A stretch of 56,267 nucleotides of DNA, from contig JAFWZN010000015.1 in the NCBI GenBank assembly GCA_017522345.1, positions 1 to 56,267 on the forward strand, given 5' to 3'. The notes beneath the pieces were generated by a model, which made no database searches, was not told the DNA's origin, and saw only the letters and a program-made list of their open reading frames with translations. Source of the stretch: Clostridia bacterium (lineage in GTDB: Bacteria > Bacillota > Clostridia > Christensenellales > Aristaeellaceae). Positions within the stretch are counted from its first letter, which is position 1, and every line of letters starts with the position of its first letter. A program made the position numbers and the translations under genes. Positions 1 through 8,422 of this stretch are shown here, piece after piece.

Positions 1-18
1 CATGTACGGCAAAATCGC

Positions 19-100
19 GCGTTTTCACAAAGCGCAGCGACTGAAAACGCTTCCCCTTTCCGATCCCCGCCCGGAAATTCCGAAGAATTTCAGGGGATCG
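19..100. repeat. two inverted repeats at the left edge
   Basis: Two dyads lie side by side. Arms 19-27 (GCGTTTTCA) and 42-50 (TGAAAACGC) are perfect with a 14-nt loop. Arms 61-68 (CGATCCCC) and 93-100 (GGGGATCG) are also perfect, with an inner stem 74-79/86-91. No gene is visible in positions 1-169. The upstream context lies outside the window, so these could belong to the 3' end of a neighbouring transcript or be a structured spacer. Confidence 0.5.
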
Positions 101-108
101 GCCCCTCT

Positions 109-133
109 CATCAAAAAAGGCACTTTTTTGATG
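109..133. terminator. A/T-rich bidirectional hairpin
   Basis: Arms 109-119 (CATCAAAAAAG) and 123-133 (CTTTTTTGATG) are a perfect 11-bp stem with a 3-nt loop. Each strand carries a run of six T in its 3' arm. With the adjacent 138-163 hairpin this probably ends the long minus-strand transcript after spoIIP, and may also stop a plus-strand transcript entering from the left. Confidence 0.5.
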
Positions 134-137
134 ACTT

Positions 138-170
138 GAAGCTGCAAAATGATTCGCAGCTTCCTTTTTT
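138..170 (+). terminator. intrinsic terminator (plus strand)
   Basis: An 8-bp stem GAAGCTGC/GCAGCTTC (138-145, 156-163) is followed on the plus strand by C and six T (164-170). Its plus-strand gene must lie left of the window. The hairpin also sits immediately after the spoIIP stop codon, so it may cap that transcript too. Confidence 0.65.
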
Positions 171-1033
171 CATATTTCCGTCAATACCTTTTCAAGCGCA
201 TCCGCGAGATACGGCATGGCGCTTAAAGCCTGCTCAATGCTGTTTTGATTGTGCCCAACTTCAATCAGCAGGCATTTTTCGGATATATGCTGATTGTATC
301 GCCCGTCCTTCACCATAACCGGACGGCAAAGCCCTGTAACGGCTTTATTGATTTCGCCGGTCAGAAGCGTTGCCAAGGTATAATTTTCGGTATAATGCAT
401 TTCGTCGTCAAAGCCTTTTCCGTTTCCGACCAGGCACATAAGGCGCGCAAAATCGCCTTCATTCGTTTTAAGGCTGAAAGGATTGCCGCTTGAATCCTTA
501 TAGTACGCGTCCCGGTGAAGATCGATAAAGACGTCGATGTTGTCAGTATACTTTTCCATGGTGGCTAATGATCTCGTATATGCCGTTGAAAGATCGCTTA
601 ATTCGTGGTCGGTCGTATCATGAATCACGGTAAAACCGCGCTCTGTCAAAAGGCGCGCAAGCTCCTCTCCGACGCGCACGATATTGTATTGATTGTTTTT
701 TGTTCGCCACGCCGAGGTTTCAACGTAGGCGTCGGTTTCCTTTTTCTCATACGCTTCATGCGTGTGCGTATGATAAATGAGCACTCTTATATCTTCCTTG
801 TCGGCCTTCATGATTTCAACCCTGATCTCTTCATCCGTGGTTGGAGCAAAAATGGCGGAAGCGGAGACGTTTACAGCCTCCGCTTCCCACACCGTTTGCC
901 TTAAATCTTTTTCTTTTGCCCCAGCGCCCTCGCTTCTTGAGCCAAACGCCACAATCAATAAAACTGTAATCAGAACAACTGCCGCGACGCCTAAAAGTAA
1001 ATGCGACGCGCGTATAACATGAATGCGAACCAT
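170..1033 (-). CDS. spoIIP: stage II sporulation protein P (SpoIIP-like amidase/endopeptidase)
   Basis: A 287-residue membrane-anchored peptidoglycan hydrolase. In SpoIIDMP complexes this family removes stem peptides during engulfment. The product has one N-terminal transmembrane segment and then the SpoIIP domain. Likely metal or catalytic positions lie in YHTHTHEAYE, in DLHRDA and in LIEVGHNQNS near the C-terminus. The frame is open upstream to 1102, but the ATG at 1033 is preferred: it is followed at once by the basic stretch and membrane helix, and GGAAGGG lies upstream. It follows recN by about 60 bases, where spoIVB and spo0A usually sit. Family assignment is confident; whether it is the only SpoIIP in the genome cannot be told. 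Confidence 0.85.
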   Translation of the reverse strand: MVRIHVIRASHLLLGVAAVVLITVLLIVAFGSRSEGAGAKEKDLRQTVWEAEAVNVSASAIFAPTTDEEIRVEIMKADKEDIRVLIYHTHTHEAYEKKETDAYVETSAWRTKNNQYNIVRVGEELARLLTERGFTVIHDTTDHELSDLSTAYTRSLATMEKYTDNIDVFIDLHRDAYYKDSSGNPFSLKTNEGDFARLMCLVGNGKGFDDEMHYTENYTLATLLTGEINKAVTGLCRPVMVKDGRYNQHISEKCLLIEVGHNQNSIEQALSAMPYLADALEKVLTEI

Positions 1034-1095
1034 CCATCCACATCCCTTCCGAAATCGTTCATTTAATCGTATTCCGGAAGACAGACGCCTATGCA

Positions 1096-2796
1096 CTAAC
1101 AAAAACGTTTCTTTTTAAGCGCGTTCGCGGCCTCCAGCATGTTTTTGGCGTGCAGCCTGCCGCTTTCGCCTTCGTCTGCGCCGCCCACCATACGGGCGAT
1201 TTCGTCGATTCTGCCCTCTTCAGAAAGCTTTCTGACCGTTGAACCCGTGTGCTCGCCCGAAACCGTCTTTTCAACCAGATACTGCTGATCGGAAAGCGCG
1301 GCAATCTGCGCGAGGTGCGTAACGCATATGACCTGACGCATTTTCCCCAACATGCACATCTTTTCGCCCACCGTCTGCGCCATGCGACCCGAAATGCCGG
1401 TGTCGATTTCGTCAAAGATCATCGTATCCACGCCCTCGTTTTCGGCGGTGATGGCTTTGAGCGCAAGCATAATTCTTGAAATCTCGCCGCCCGATGCAAT
1501 CGCCGCAAGAGGACGCAGCGGTTCGCCGGGGTTTGGCGAAATCATAAATTCCATCTTGTCCTGTCCGTCTGCCTGAGGCGCGTCCAGCGTTTCGAATTTC
1601 GCTTCAAAGCGCGTTTTGCCCATTCCGAGGTCCTTGAGCTGCTCGATTACGGCAAGGCTCAGCTGATCAGCCTTTTCCTTTCGAACGGCGGAAAGCGCGT
1701 TCGCCGCTTCAACAAGCGTTTTTTTCTTAATCCTCAGCGTATCTTCAAGCTCCTGCTTAATGTCGGAAGAGGCATTCAGCGTTTTAAGCTCTTCCGCTGC
1801 TTTTTTGCCGAACTCGATCACATCCCTGAGCTCAGGGCCGTACTTGCGCTTGAGCCGCTGAATAAGGTCCAGTCGATCCGCCACTTTTTCGGCCTCAGCG
1901 GGGTCAAATTCCATTTCCTCGGATGCATCCTGTAATTCGTATCCAATATCGGAAACCGCGTAAAAAGCCTCCTCCAGACGCGAATGGAGCGACGCATACT
2001 TTTCGTCGATTTCGCTGATAGCGCCCATCGCGTCCATGGCGCGCTTTAACGACTCCTGCGCGCTGATGCTCTTTCCGCCGGCATACACGCGCTCGTAAGC
2101 GATTCTTAAATGTCCGGACAGCTTTTCTGCGTTTTCATAGATGCGGTTTTTGGAAAGGAGCGTTTCCTCCTCGTCCGCCTTCAGCTTTGCGCCTGCGATT
2201 TCCTTATGCTGAAACGTGAGATTATCAATCCTTCTCGCGCGCTCCGCTTCGTCCATATTCAAGCGATTGAGCTCTTTCATTGTTTTACTGTACGCCTCGT
2301 GCGCCGTTTTGACCGCTGCTTTATAAGGAGCCAGCTTTTCAAGCGCATACGCGTCCAGAAACGAAAGGTGCTTTTCCGCGTCCATCAGCTGCTGATGCTC
2401 GTGCTGTCCGTGGACGTCGACAAGCATGGAAGTAAATTGTTTAACGTTTAAAAGCGTCAGCATCGCGCCGTTTACGCGGCATACGTTTTTCCCGCTCCTT
2501 GAAATCTCGCGCGACACTTCAACAAGCCCGTCCTCCGTGTCGACGCCAAGGGATTCCAAGTATTTTTCCGCGTCCGCATTTTTAGAAATATCGAAAAGCG
2601 CGCGCACGCACGCCTTTTCCTCGCCCGTGCGAATCAGGTCGCGATCGGCGCGGCCGCCAAGGGCAAGGTTTACGCAGTCCACGACAATGGATTTGCCCGC
2701 GCCTGTTTCGCCTGTAAGCACATTAAGCCCCCGGCCAAACTCGATCCGGAGGCGTTCAATGAGTGCGATATTCAAAATATTCAACTCTAACAGCAT
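1096..2796 (-). CDS. recN: DNA repair protein RecN
   Basis: A 566-residue SMC-like ATPase of recombinational double-strand break repair, typical length for the family. The N-terminus carries the Walker A motif GETGAGKS. The middle is a long coiled coil with a central hinge region. The C-terminal ATPase half has the Walker B region ending in FDEID and a TGISG stretch. It lies 28 bases downstream of argR on the same strand, the order found in most Clostridia and Bacilli, and is probably cotranscribed with it. Confidence 0.95.
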   Translation of the reverse strand: MLLELNILNIALIERLRIEFGRGLNVLTGETGAGKSIVVDCVNLALGGRADRDLIRTGEEKACVRALFDISKNADAEKYLESLGVDTEDGLVEVSREISRSGKNVCRVNGAMLTLLNVKQFTSMLVDVHGQHEHQQLMDAEKHLSFLDAYALEKLAPYKAAVKTAHEAYSKTMKELNRLNMDEAERARRIDNLTFQHKEIAGAKLKADEEETLLSKNRIYENAEKLSGHLRIAYERVYAGGKSISAQESLKRAMDAMGAISEIDEKYASLHSRLEEAFYAVSDIGYELQDASEEMEFDPAEAEKVADRLDLIQRLKRKYGPELRDVIEFGKKAAEELKTLNASSDIKQELEDTLRIKKKTLVEAANALSAVRKEKADQLSLAVIEQLKDLGMGKTRFEAKFETLDAPQADGQDKMEFMISPNPGEPLRPLAAIASGGEISRIMLALKAITAENEGVDTMIFDEIDTGISGRMAQTVGEKMCMLGKMRQVICVTHLAQIAALSDQQYLVEKTVSGEHTGSTVRKLSEEGRIDEIARMVGGADEGESGRLHAKNMLEAANALKKKRFC

Positions 2797-2824
2797 ATTT
2801 ATACCGCTCTTTTGAAGGAGGTTT

Positions 2825-3283
2825 TCAGATTCTGTTTCCGATCAGTTCGCGGAATCGCGCGATTACCTCGTCCACATCCTCAATGTTCTTGATGATAACC
2901 AGAATTGTATTGTCTCCGGCAATGGTTCCGATGATTTCCGGCCACTTGAGCCCGTCAATCGCCTCTGCTGCAGACGGCGCGGATGCGGAAAGCGTCTTTA
3001 AAACAATCAGGTTGCCTGCGCCAGCGATGGACATGACGGATTCGGAGAAAATGCGGATAAACCGGTCGTTTATTCCCTTTTCCGCGCGTTCCGCCGTGGC
3101 ATAGCGATAGCCGCCGTTGTCCGAAAGCACTTTAAGAAGCCTTAATTCCTTAATGTCTCTGGACACCGTTGCCTGCGTTACGTTCACGCCGTGCTGTCTG
3201 AGTTCCTCCGCAAGCTCTTCCTGCGTCTCGATATTCTTGGAGTCTATGATTTCAAGGATCATGGCGTGTCTCATCGTTTTCAT
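2825..3283 (-). CDS. argR: arginine repressor ArgR
   Basis: A 152-residue regulator with an N-terminal winged helix-turn-helix (about residues 1-70, with TQATVSRDIKELRL in the recognition region) and a C-terminal oligomerisation/arginine-binding domain. The domain includes the GTIAGDNTILVI segment typical of the arginine site. In the family it controls arginine biosynthesis and catabolism as an arginine-responsive hexamer. The ATG at 3283 is preceded by an excellent AGGAGG. Conserved linkage with recN and tlyA supports the call. Confidence 0.93.
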   Translation of the reverse strand: MKTMRHAMILEIIDSKNIETQEELAEELRQHGVNVTQATVSRDIKELRLLKVLSDNGGYRYATAERAEKGINDRFIRIFSESVMSIAGAGNLIVLKTLSASAPSAAEAIDGLKWPEIIGTIAGDNTILVIIKNIEDVDEVIARFRELIGNRI

Positions 3284-3304
3284 CCGGGTACGCCTCCTGC
3301 CAAT

Positions 3305-3333
3305 TCTATATTCAACGAATAAAATCCAATCAA
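3305..3333 (-). promoter_or_regulatory. putative sigma-A promoter of argR
   Basis: On the minus strand, TTGATT (3328-3333), a 17-base spacer and TATAGA (3305-3310) lie upstream of argR. The region also holds the AT-rich element CGAATAAAAT next to a TTGAATAT stretch, reminiscent of ARG-box half-sites. Autoregulation by ArgR is therefore possible but not shown. A second possible promoter (TTGTTT ... TATACA) lies further upstream. Confidence 0.5.
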
Positions 3334-3409
3334 ACCTTGGTTAAAACCGACCAAAGCCTCTTTTTATATTGTATATCAGATACGCTCGATAAAACAATAT
3401 CTGCGCCGA

Positions 3410-4216
3410 TTATTTAATAAATTTGTCATAAGCATTGTTAATCACGTCATTAATTGTAGTATCTTCGAAACGACGCTCGGGCGTGAGGGTGTTTCTCAGA
3501 AGAAGCAGAAACTCGATATTTCCCTCAGGCCCGCGGATCGGAGAAAAGTCCAGTCCTTCAATCGTCCAGCCCTTTTCCGAAACAAAATCCGTGATCATTT
3601 TAATGACGCTTTCATGAACGTCGCGCCTTCTGACAACGCCTTTTTCGCCTACGTCCTCCTTCTGCGCTTCAAACTGGGGCTTGATCAGCGCGACAAACTG
3701 CGCGTTTTTTTCAAGCACGGAAAAAATCGAAGGAAGCACAGCCTTTAAGGAGATAAACGAAACATCAGTCGCTCCAAATTCGACGGGCGCATCGAACATT
3801 TGCTTTTCAAGAAATCTCGCGTTTGTGCGTTCCATACATGTAACGCGCGCGTCGCTTCTGAGCTTATAGTCCAAAAGATTGTACCCTACGTCAATGGAAA
3901 ACACGCGCTTTGCGCCTTCACGAAGCATAACATCGGTAAATCCGCCCGTGGAAGCGCCGACGTCCATGCATGTTTTGCCTTTTAAATTGAGCCCGAACGC
4001 CTCGACCGCGCGCTTGAGCTTCTTAGCGCCTCGGCTTACGTAGGCATCCGTCTCGCCCTTGATGGTCAAAACCGCGTCCTTTTTCACGGGATCGGAGGCT
4101 TTCATAATTTTGTTGGTACCGTTAAGCACGCGTCCTTCCATAATCAGCGCGCGCGCAAGCTCTATTGTGTCCGCAAGATGCGTTTTCACCATTTGTTCGT
4201 CTGCGCGTACCGGCAC
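3410..4216 (-). CDS. tlyA: TlyA family 23S/16S rRNA 2'-O-methyltransferase (hemolysin A homologue)
   Basis: A 268-residue protein with an N-terminal S4 RNA-binding domain (about 1-65) and an FtsJ/RrmJ-like Rossmann methyltransferase domain with the SAM motif DVGASTGGFTD. In characterised members it 2'-O-methylates rRNA cytidines. The GTG start overlaps the dxs TAG stop by one base. It is required because the residues right after it (RADEQMVKTHLAD) align with the conserved beginning of the S4 domain. The later in-frame ATG would delete it. The dxs-tlyA-argR-recN order is standard, except that nadK, often between tlyA and argR, is absent. Confidence 0.9.
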   Translation of the reverse strand: MPVRADEQMVKTHLADTIELARALIMEGRVLNGTNKIMKASDPVKKDAVLTIKGETDAYVSRGAKKLKRAVEAFGLNLKGKTCMDVGASTGGFTDVMLREGAKRVFSIDVGYNLLDYKLRSDARVTCMERTNARFLEKQMFDAPVEFGATDVSFISLKAVLPSIFSVLEKNAQFVALIKPQFEAQKEDVGEKGVVRRRDVHESVIKMITDFVSEKGWTIEGLDFSPIRGPEGNIEFLLLLRNTLTPERRFEDTTINDVINNAYDKFIK

Positions 4217-6072
4217 TATTTTATCTCCTTCCCAAGCGCTTTAAGCGCGCGCATAACGGCGCTGTCCGCGTCCATGTGATTGTCCTTCGTCTGCTCAGAA
4301 ACGCTGGCGTGCGCAATAAATGCATCTTCGGCGCCGATCAGTTCAACCTTTTCGGTAAACCGACGCGTTTTGAGCTTTCGCAAAATTTCTTCGCCCATGC
4401 CGCCTTCGATGATTCCGTCTTCCAAAACAAGGACGGGCGAATCTGAATTCGCAATTTCATCCAGCATTTTTTCGTCCATGGGCTTTACAAACCGCGCGTC
4501 CACAAGCGCTGCTGAAATGTTCATGCCGGCAAGCTTTTTCCTGACCTCAAAAGCAATCTCAAACATCCTGCCGGAGGCAATCAGCGTAATATCGTCTCCC
4601 TTCGCGGCAAGCCGCCACTGGCCGATTGCAAAATCCTCGCTGCCTGCGCCGGAATTCAGCGATCTTGGATAGCGAATCGCCATCGGCTGATTGACTTTGG
4701 CGCTTAGCTCGATCATTTTTTCAAGCTCTGAAGTGTCGGAAGGCGACGCGATAATGAGGTTGGGAATCGTCTTCAGATATGCAATATCAAAAATCCCCTG
4801 ATGGGTTTCTCCGTCAGCGCCGTTTAAACCCGCGCGGTCGATTAAGAATGTAACAGGCGCATTGTTTAAGCAAACATCCATCATTATCTGATCGTACGAT
4901 CTTTGAAGGAACGTAGAATAAATCGCAACATACGGTTTCATGCCGCCAAGCGCAAGTCCCGCCGCCATCGTAACCGCATGCTCCTCGGCAATGCCCACGT
5001 CAAAGGTTCTGTCGGGATAGGCCTTTTCGAATACATCCAGCCCCGTGCCCTTTAGCATGGCGGCGGAGACGGCTGTAATGCGCTTATCCTTTTCGGCAAG
5101 ATCGATAAGCTTCTTAACCGCAATTGCGCCCGCGCTTTTTCCGCTTACCTTTTTAACTTCGCCCGATCGGGTGTCAAACGGCTGAACGCCGTGGAAATGC
5201 TCCGGTTCATCCTCGGCAAGGGCGTATCCCCTGCCCTTTTTCGTCACTACATGAATAAGCACGGGCTCGTCATACTTTTTCGCCCGTTCAAATACGCGTT
5301 CAAGCTCCCGGATATCATGTCCGTCCACAGGACCCAAGTATTCAATGCCCAGCGCGTCGAAAAACAAATCGTTGATAAAAAGCGATTTGAGAATGTTCCT
5401 GATTTTAGAAATCACGCGCATGACTCGTTCGCCCATTCTGGGTATCTTTTCGAGTATGCGTCGAACCTTCTGCTTGAACTGCCGATAAACGTTGCTCTGG
5501 CGCATATTGGTCAGATGCCTGGACATTGCGCCGACGTTTGAGGAAATGCTCATGGCGTTATCGTTTAACACAATAATCATGGGCGTATTCGTGTGTCCCG
5601 CGTCGTTTAACGCCTCATAGCACATTCCGCCTGTGAGCGCTCCGTCGCCAAGTACGCAAACGATGTGTCCTTCTTCATTTCTGAGCTTATTCGCCCTCGC
5701 CATGCCAAGCGCAATCGAGATCGAATCGGACGCATGTCCCGAGCAGTTTACATCGTACTCGCTTTCGTTTTTCCTTGTAAACCCACTCAAGCCGTCCTTT
5801 TTTCGAATGGTGCGCATTTGCGCCAATCGCCCGGTCAGCATCTTATGCGCATACGCCTGATGCCCAACGTCAAATATAATCTTGTCCTTCGGCGCATCAA
5901 AAACGCTGTGCAAGGCAACGGTTGTTTCGACAAAGCCGAGATTTGACGCAAGGTGTCCGCCCGTTTCCGAGACAATTTCCAAAAGCGCTTCGCGGATCTC
6001 GTCCGAAAGCGCATATTTTTCCTTCATTGTCAGGCGTTTAACGTCACCCGGCGACTTGATGTTTTCAAGCAT
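4216..6072 (-). CDS. dxs: 1-deoxy-D-xylulose-5-phosphate synthase
   Basis: A 618-residue thiamine-diphosphate enzyme that condenses pyruvate and glyceraldehyde 3-phosphate, the first step of the MEP isoprenoid pathway. Visible landmarks are the TPP-binding segment GDGALTGGMCYEALNDAG, the active-site histidine region VGHQAYAHKM, and the AEEHAVTMAAG segment of the pyrimidine domain. Length is normal. It lies 18 bases downstream of ispA, which uses the pathway's products, and is probably cotranscribed with it. Confidence 0.95.
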   Translation of the reverse strand: MLENIKSPGDVKRLTMKEKYALSDEIREALLEIVSETGGHLASNLGFVETTVALHSVFDAPKDKIIFDVGHQAYAHKMLTGRLAQMRTIRKKDGLSGFTRKNESEYDVNCSGHASDSISIALGMARANKLRNEEGHIVCVLGDGALTGGMCYEALNDAGHTNTPMIIVLNDNAMSISSNVGAMSRHLTNMRQSNVYRQFKQKVRRILEKIPRMGERVMRVISKIRNILKSLFINDLFFDALGIEYLGPVDGHDIRELERVFERAKKYDEPVLIHVVTKKGRGYALAEDEPEHFHGVQPFDTRSGEVKKVSGKSAGAIAVKKLIDLAEKDKRITAVSAAMLKGTGLDVFEKAYPDRTFDVGIAEEHAVTMAAGLALGGMKPYVAIYSTFLQRSYDQIMMDVCLNNAPVTFLIDRAGLNGADGETHQGIFDIAYLKTIPNLIIASPSDTSELEKMIELSAKVNQPMAIRYPRSLNSGAGSEDFAIGQWRLAAKGDDITLIASGRMFEIAFEVRKKLAGMNISAALVDARFVKPMDEKMLDEIANSDSPVLVLEDGIIEGGMGEEILRKLKTRRFTEKVELIGAEDAFIAHASVSEQTKDNHMDADSAVMRALKALGKEIK

Positions 6073-6090
6073 TTTCTATGGCATCCCCAA

Positions 6091-6996
6091 TCAGTGATCT
6101 CTGTGCGCAACGGCGTCGGCGAGGCTTCTGAAGAAATCCGCTTCCGCGCCGAATCCTTCAAGCGCACATACGGCTTCTTTCAAAAGCGTCTCCACGCGCG
6201 CCTTCGCGCCCTCAAGCGTAAGCACGCTGACCGCAGTCAGCTTTCCGTCCCTTTCGTCCTTTCCGACGGAATGACCGAAAAGTGCGGGATCAGCGATAAT
6301 ATCCAGCACATCGTCCGAAGCCTGAAACAGAAGGCCGAACGCGCGGGCATATTCCGTGACCGCGTTAAGCGCCTTTTCATCCGCGCCCGCAAGGCATGCG
6401 CCCGCGCGCATTGCGCCCACAAACATGGCCATTGTCTTGCCCTCGTGGATAAACTTAAGCATCTCTTCCGTGCCGTCTTCTCTGCCTTCCTGATAAAGAT
6501 CGGCGCACTGACCTGCGATCATGCCCGTAACGCCTGCGCCGCGCGCGATTTCCCCTGCTGCGCGAACGCATTTTTCAATATTGCTTCCCGCCTTCAAGGC
6601 GCTTTTAAGCATGACTTCAAACGCCATATTAAGAAGGCCGTCGCCCGCTAAAATCGCCTGTCCCACGCCGAACACGACGTGGTTTGTGGGCCTGCCTCTT
6701 CTCATATCGTCATCGTCCATACCGGGAAGATCATCGTGAATCAGAGAATAGGTATGAATCATTTCAATCGCGCATGCGTAATCAAGCGCAGGCTCGATTT
6801 CTCCTCCCAGCATTTCACACGCTGCAAGCAGCATCGCCGGGCGCAGTCTCTTTCCGCCCGCTAAGAGGCTGTAGCGCATGCTTTCGGCAAGAAGCGCCGG
6901 CATTTCGCCCGGTTCAAAGGCGTTTTCAGGGAGCGAGGGAATCAGCTGTGAAAGCCTTGTCTGCGTTAATGATGCGTATTCCTTCAGCGTTTTCAT
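6091..6996 (-). CDS. ispA: polyprenyl synthetase (farnesyl/geranylgeranyl diphosphate synthase)
   Basis: A 301-residue trans-prenyltransferase that elongates allylic diphosphates with isopentenyl diphosphate. It has the first aspartate-rich motif in HDDLPGMDDDDMRRG and the second in FQASDDVLDI, plus the GGKRLRP substrate-binding stretch near the N-terminus. Chain length cannot be fixed from sequence alone. The start overlaps the xseB stop by four bases. Clustering with dxs and xseAB is the common Firmicutes arrangement. Confidence 0.92.
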   Translation of the reverse strand: MKTLKEYASLTQTRLSQLIPSLPENAFEPGEMPALLAESMRYSLLAGGKRLRPAMLLAACEMLGGEIEPALDYACAIEMIHTYSLIHDDLPGMDDDDMRRGRPTNHVVFGVGQAILAGDGLLNMAFEVMLKSALKAGSNIEKCVRAAGEIARGAGVTGMIAGQCADLYQEGREDGTEEMLKFIHEGKTMAMFVGAMRAGACLAGADEKALNAVTEYARAFGLLFQASDDVLDIIADPALFGHSVGKDERDGKLTAVSVLTLEGAKARVETLLKEAVCALEGFGAEADFFRSLADAVAHRDH

Positions 6997-7208
6997 TCCT
7001 GCACTTCCTCCGTAATATCTTTCTCGCCCGATTTCATGATCTCAATAATGCGCGCCTCGCCCTCATCCAGCATGCCGGAAAGCTCCTTATAAAGCGCGCT
7101 GGCCTCATGATAGGCCTTGAACGATTCTTCCAGCGGCATATCGCCCTTTTCAAGCTGAGAAACCAGCGCTTCCAGCTTTTCCATGCCCTCTTCAAACGTG
7201 TATTTCAT
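6993..7208 (-). CDS. xseB: exodeoxyribonuclease VII small subunit
   Basis: A 71-residue helical protein with the family signature near the N-terminus (FEEGMEKLEALVSQLEKGDM, then PLEESFKAYHEA). XseB subunits bind XseA to form exonuclease VII, which degrades single-stranded DNA. The gene overlaps xseA and ispA by four bases at each end, so translation is probably coupled across the three genes. Confidence 0.93.
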   Translation of the reverse strand: MKYTFEEGMEKLEALVSQLEKGDMPLEESFKAYHEASALYKELSGMLDEGEARIIEIMKSGEKDITEEVQE

Positions 7209-8422
7209 GTGTTCGTCTCCTTACCTGTCACGCTTTTTACGTCCGCGTGTATAAGCGCATCCTGCATGCGAATTGTGATTTTCTCACCATTTTGAAGTCC
7301 CTGAGCGCTTTTCAACAGATTTCCGTCCTTGTAGACAACCGAATACCCCCGCTTGAGCACGTTTTCGGGGTTTACGGCGTTCAGAATGTCCATAAGCCCG
7401 TTTAAATCTTTTCTCTTTCGATCGGTAATCGCGTAAAGCGTTCGGTCGATAAGCTCCTTATACCATTTAAGCGTTCTTCGCTTATCATCAATCAGCATGC
7501 GCGTGGGATGCGAAAGGCAGGATGATTTTGCAATCGCCGAAAGACGCATGCGTTTTTTTGTAATATCGCTTTTGAGCGCGCCTTTTAATCGGCTGCCCAG
7601 CTGAAAAAGCGTTTTTTTCAAAGAAGCCACGTCCGCAACGGCAATTTCCGCCGCGTTGGACGGCGTTGCGGCGCGCGTGTCCGCCACAAAATCGGAAATC
7701 GTAAAGTCGATCTCGTGCCCTACGCAGGAAATGATCGGAATTTTGGAGGCAAAGATCGCGCGGGCGACGATTTCCTCATTGAACGCCCACAAATCCTCCA
7801 TGGAGCCGCCGCCGCGCCCGACCAAAATCACTTCGCTGCGTTTATCCTTATTCAGCATCTGAATTGCGCGTGCGATTTCCTCCGCCGCGCCCGCGCCCTG
7901 TACAGCGCACGGCGCAATGATAATAGTGACGGAAGGATCGCGCATTTTAGACACGCGAACGATGTCCCGAAACGCCGCGCCGACGGACGATGTAACCACG
8001 CCAATGGTCTTGGGCATTACGGGAAGCGGCTTTTTGACGGCGGGATCGAAAAGTCCCTCGTCCGCAAGTCTGCGCTTAAGCCTTTCAAACTGCTCAAACA
8101 GATTTCCCGTTCCGTCCTTCTCCATGGACTCCACATACAGCTGATATGTGCCGCTCGCGGCGTAAAGACCCGCCGAGGCGATAAGACGCACCTTATGTCC
8201 GTCCTGCGGCTGAAAAGAAAGCGTCGTCGCCTGCGTGCGGAACATCGCGCATGAAACGCGCGCGTTTTCATCCTTGAGCGTAAAATACATGTGGCCGCTG
8301 ATATGCCGTTTAAAGCCCGAAATCTCGCCTTTCACGTGAACGGAACGCAGCATCGGATCGCCCGCAAGCTTTTTGCGGACGTATTCGTTGAGTTCGCTGA
8401 CCGACAGCGTCCATTCAGGCAT
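7205..8422 (-). CDS. xseA: exodeoxyribonuclease VII large subunit
   Basis: A 405-residue nuclease subunit with an N-terminal OB-fold (about 1-100, starting WTLSVSELNEYV), a catalytic domain with VVTSSVGAAFRDI and GRGGGSMEDLWAFN, and a C-terminal helical tail. The open frame begins at 8440, but the ATG at 8422 is favoured because GGAG lies eight bases upstream and the family normally begins there. It overlaps the folD 3' end by eight bases. With xseB it forms exonuclease VII. Confidence 0.93.
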   Translation of the reverse strand: MPEWTLSVSELNEYVRKKLAGDPMLRSVHVKGEISGFKRHISGHMYFTLKDENARVSCAMFRTQATTLSFQPQDGHKVRLIASAGLYAASGTYQLYVESMEKDGTGNLFEQFERLKRRLADEGLFDPAVKKPLPVMPKTIGVVTSSVGAAFRDIVRVSKMRDPSVTIIIAPCAVQGAGAAEEIARAIQMLNKDKRSEVILVGRGGGSMEDLWAFNEEIVARAIFASKIPIISCVGHEIDFTISDFVADTRAATPSNAAEIAVADVASLKKTLFQLGSRLKGALKSDITKKRMRLSAIAKSSCLSHPTRMLIDDKRRTLKWYKELIDRTLYAITDRKRKDLNGLMDILNAVNPENVLKRGYSVVYKDGNLLKSAQGLQNGEKITIRMQDALIHADVKSVTGKETNT

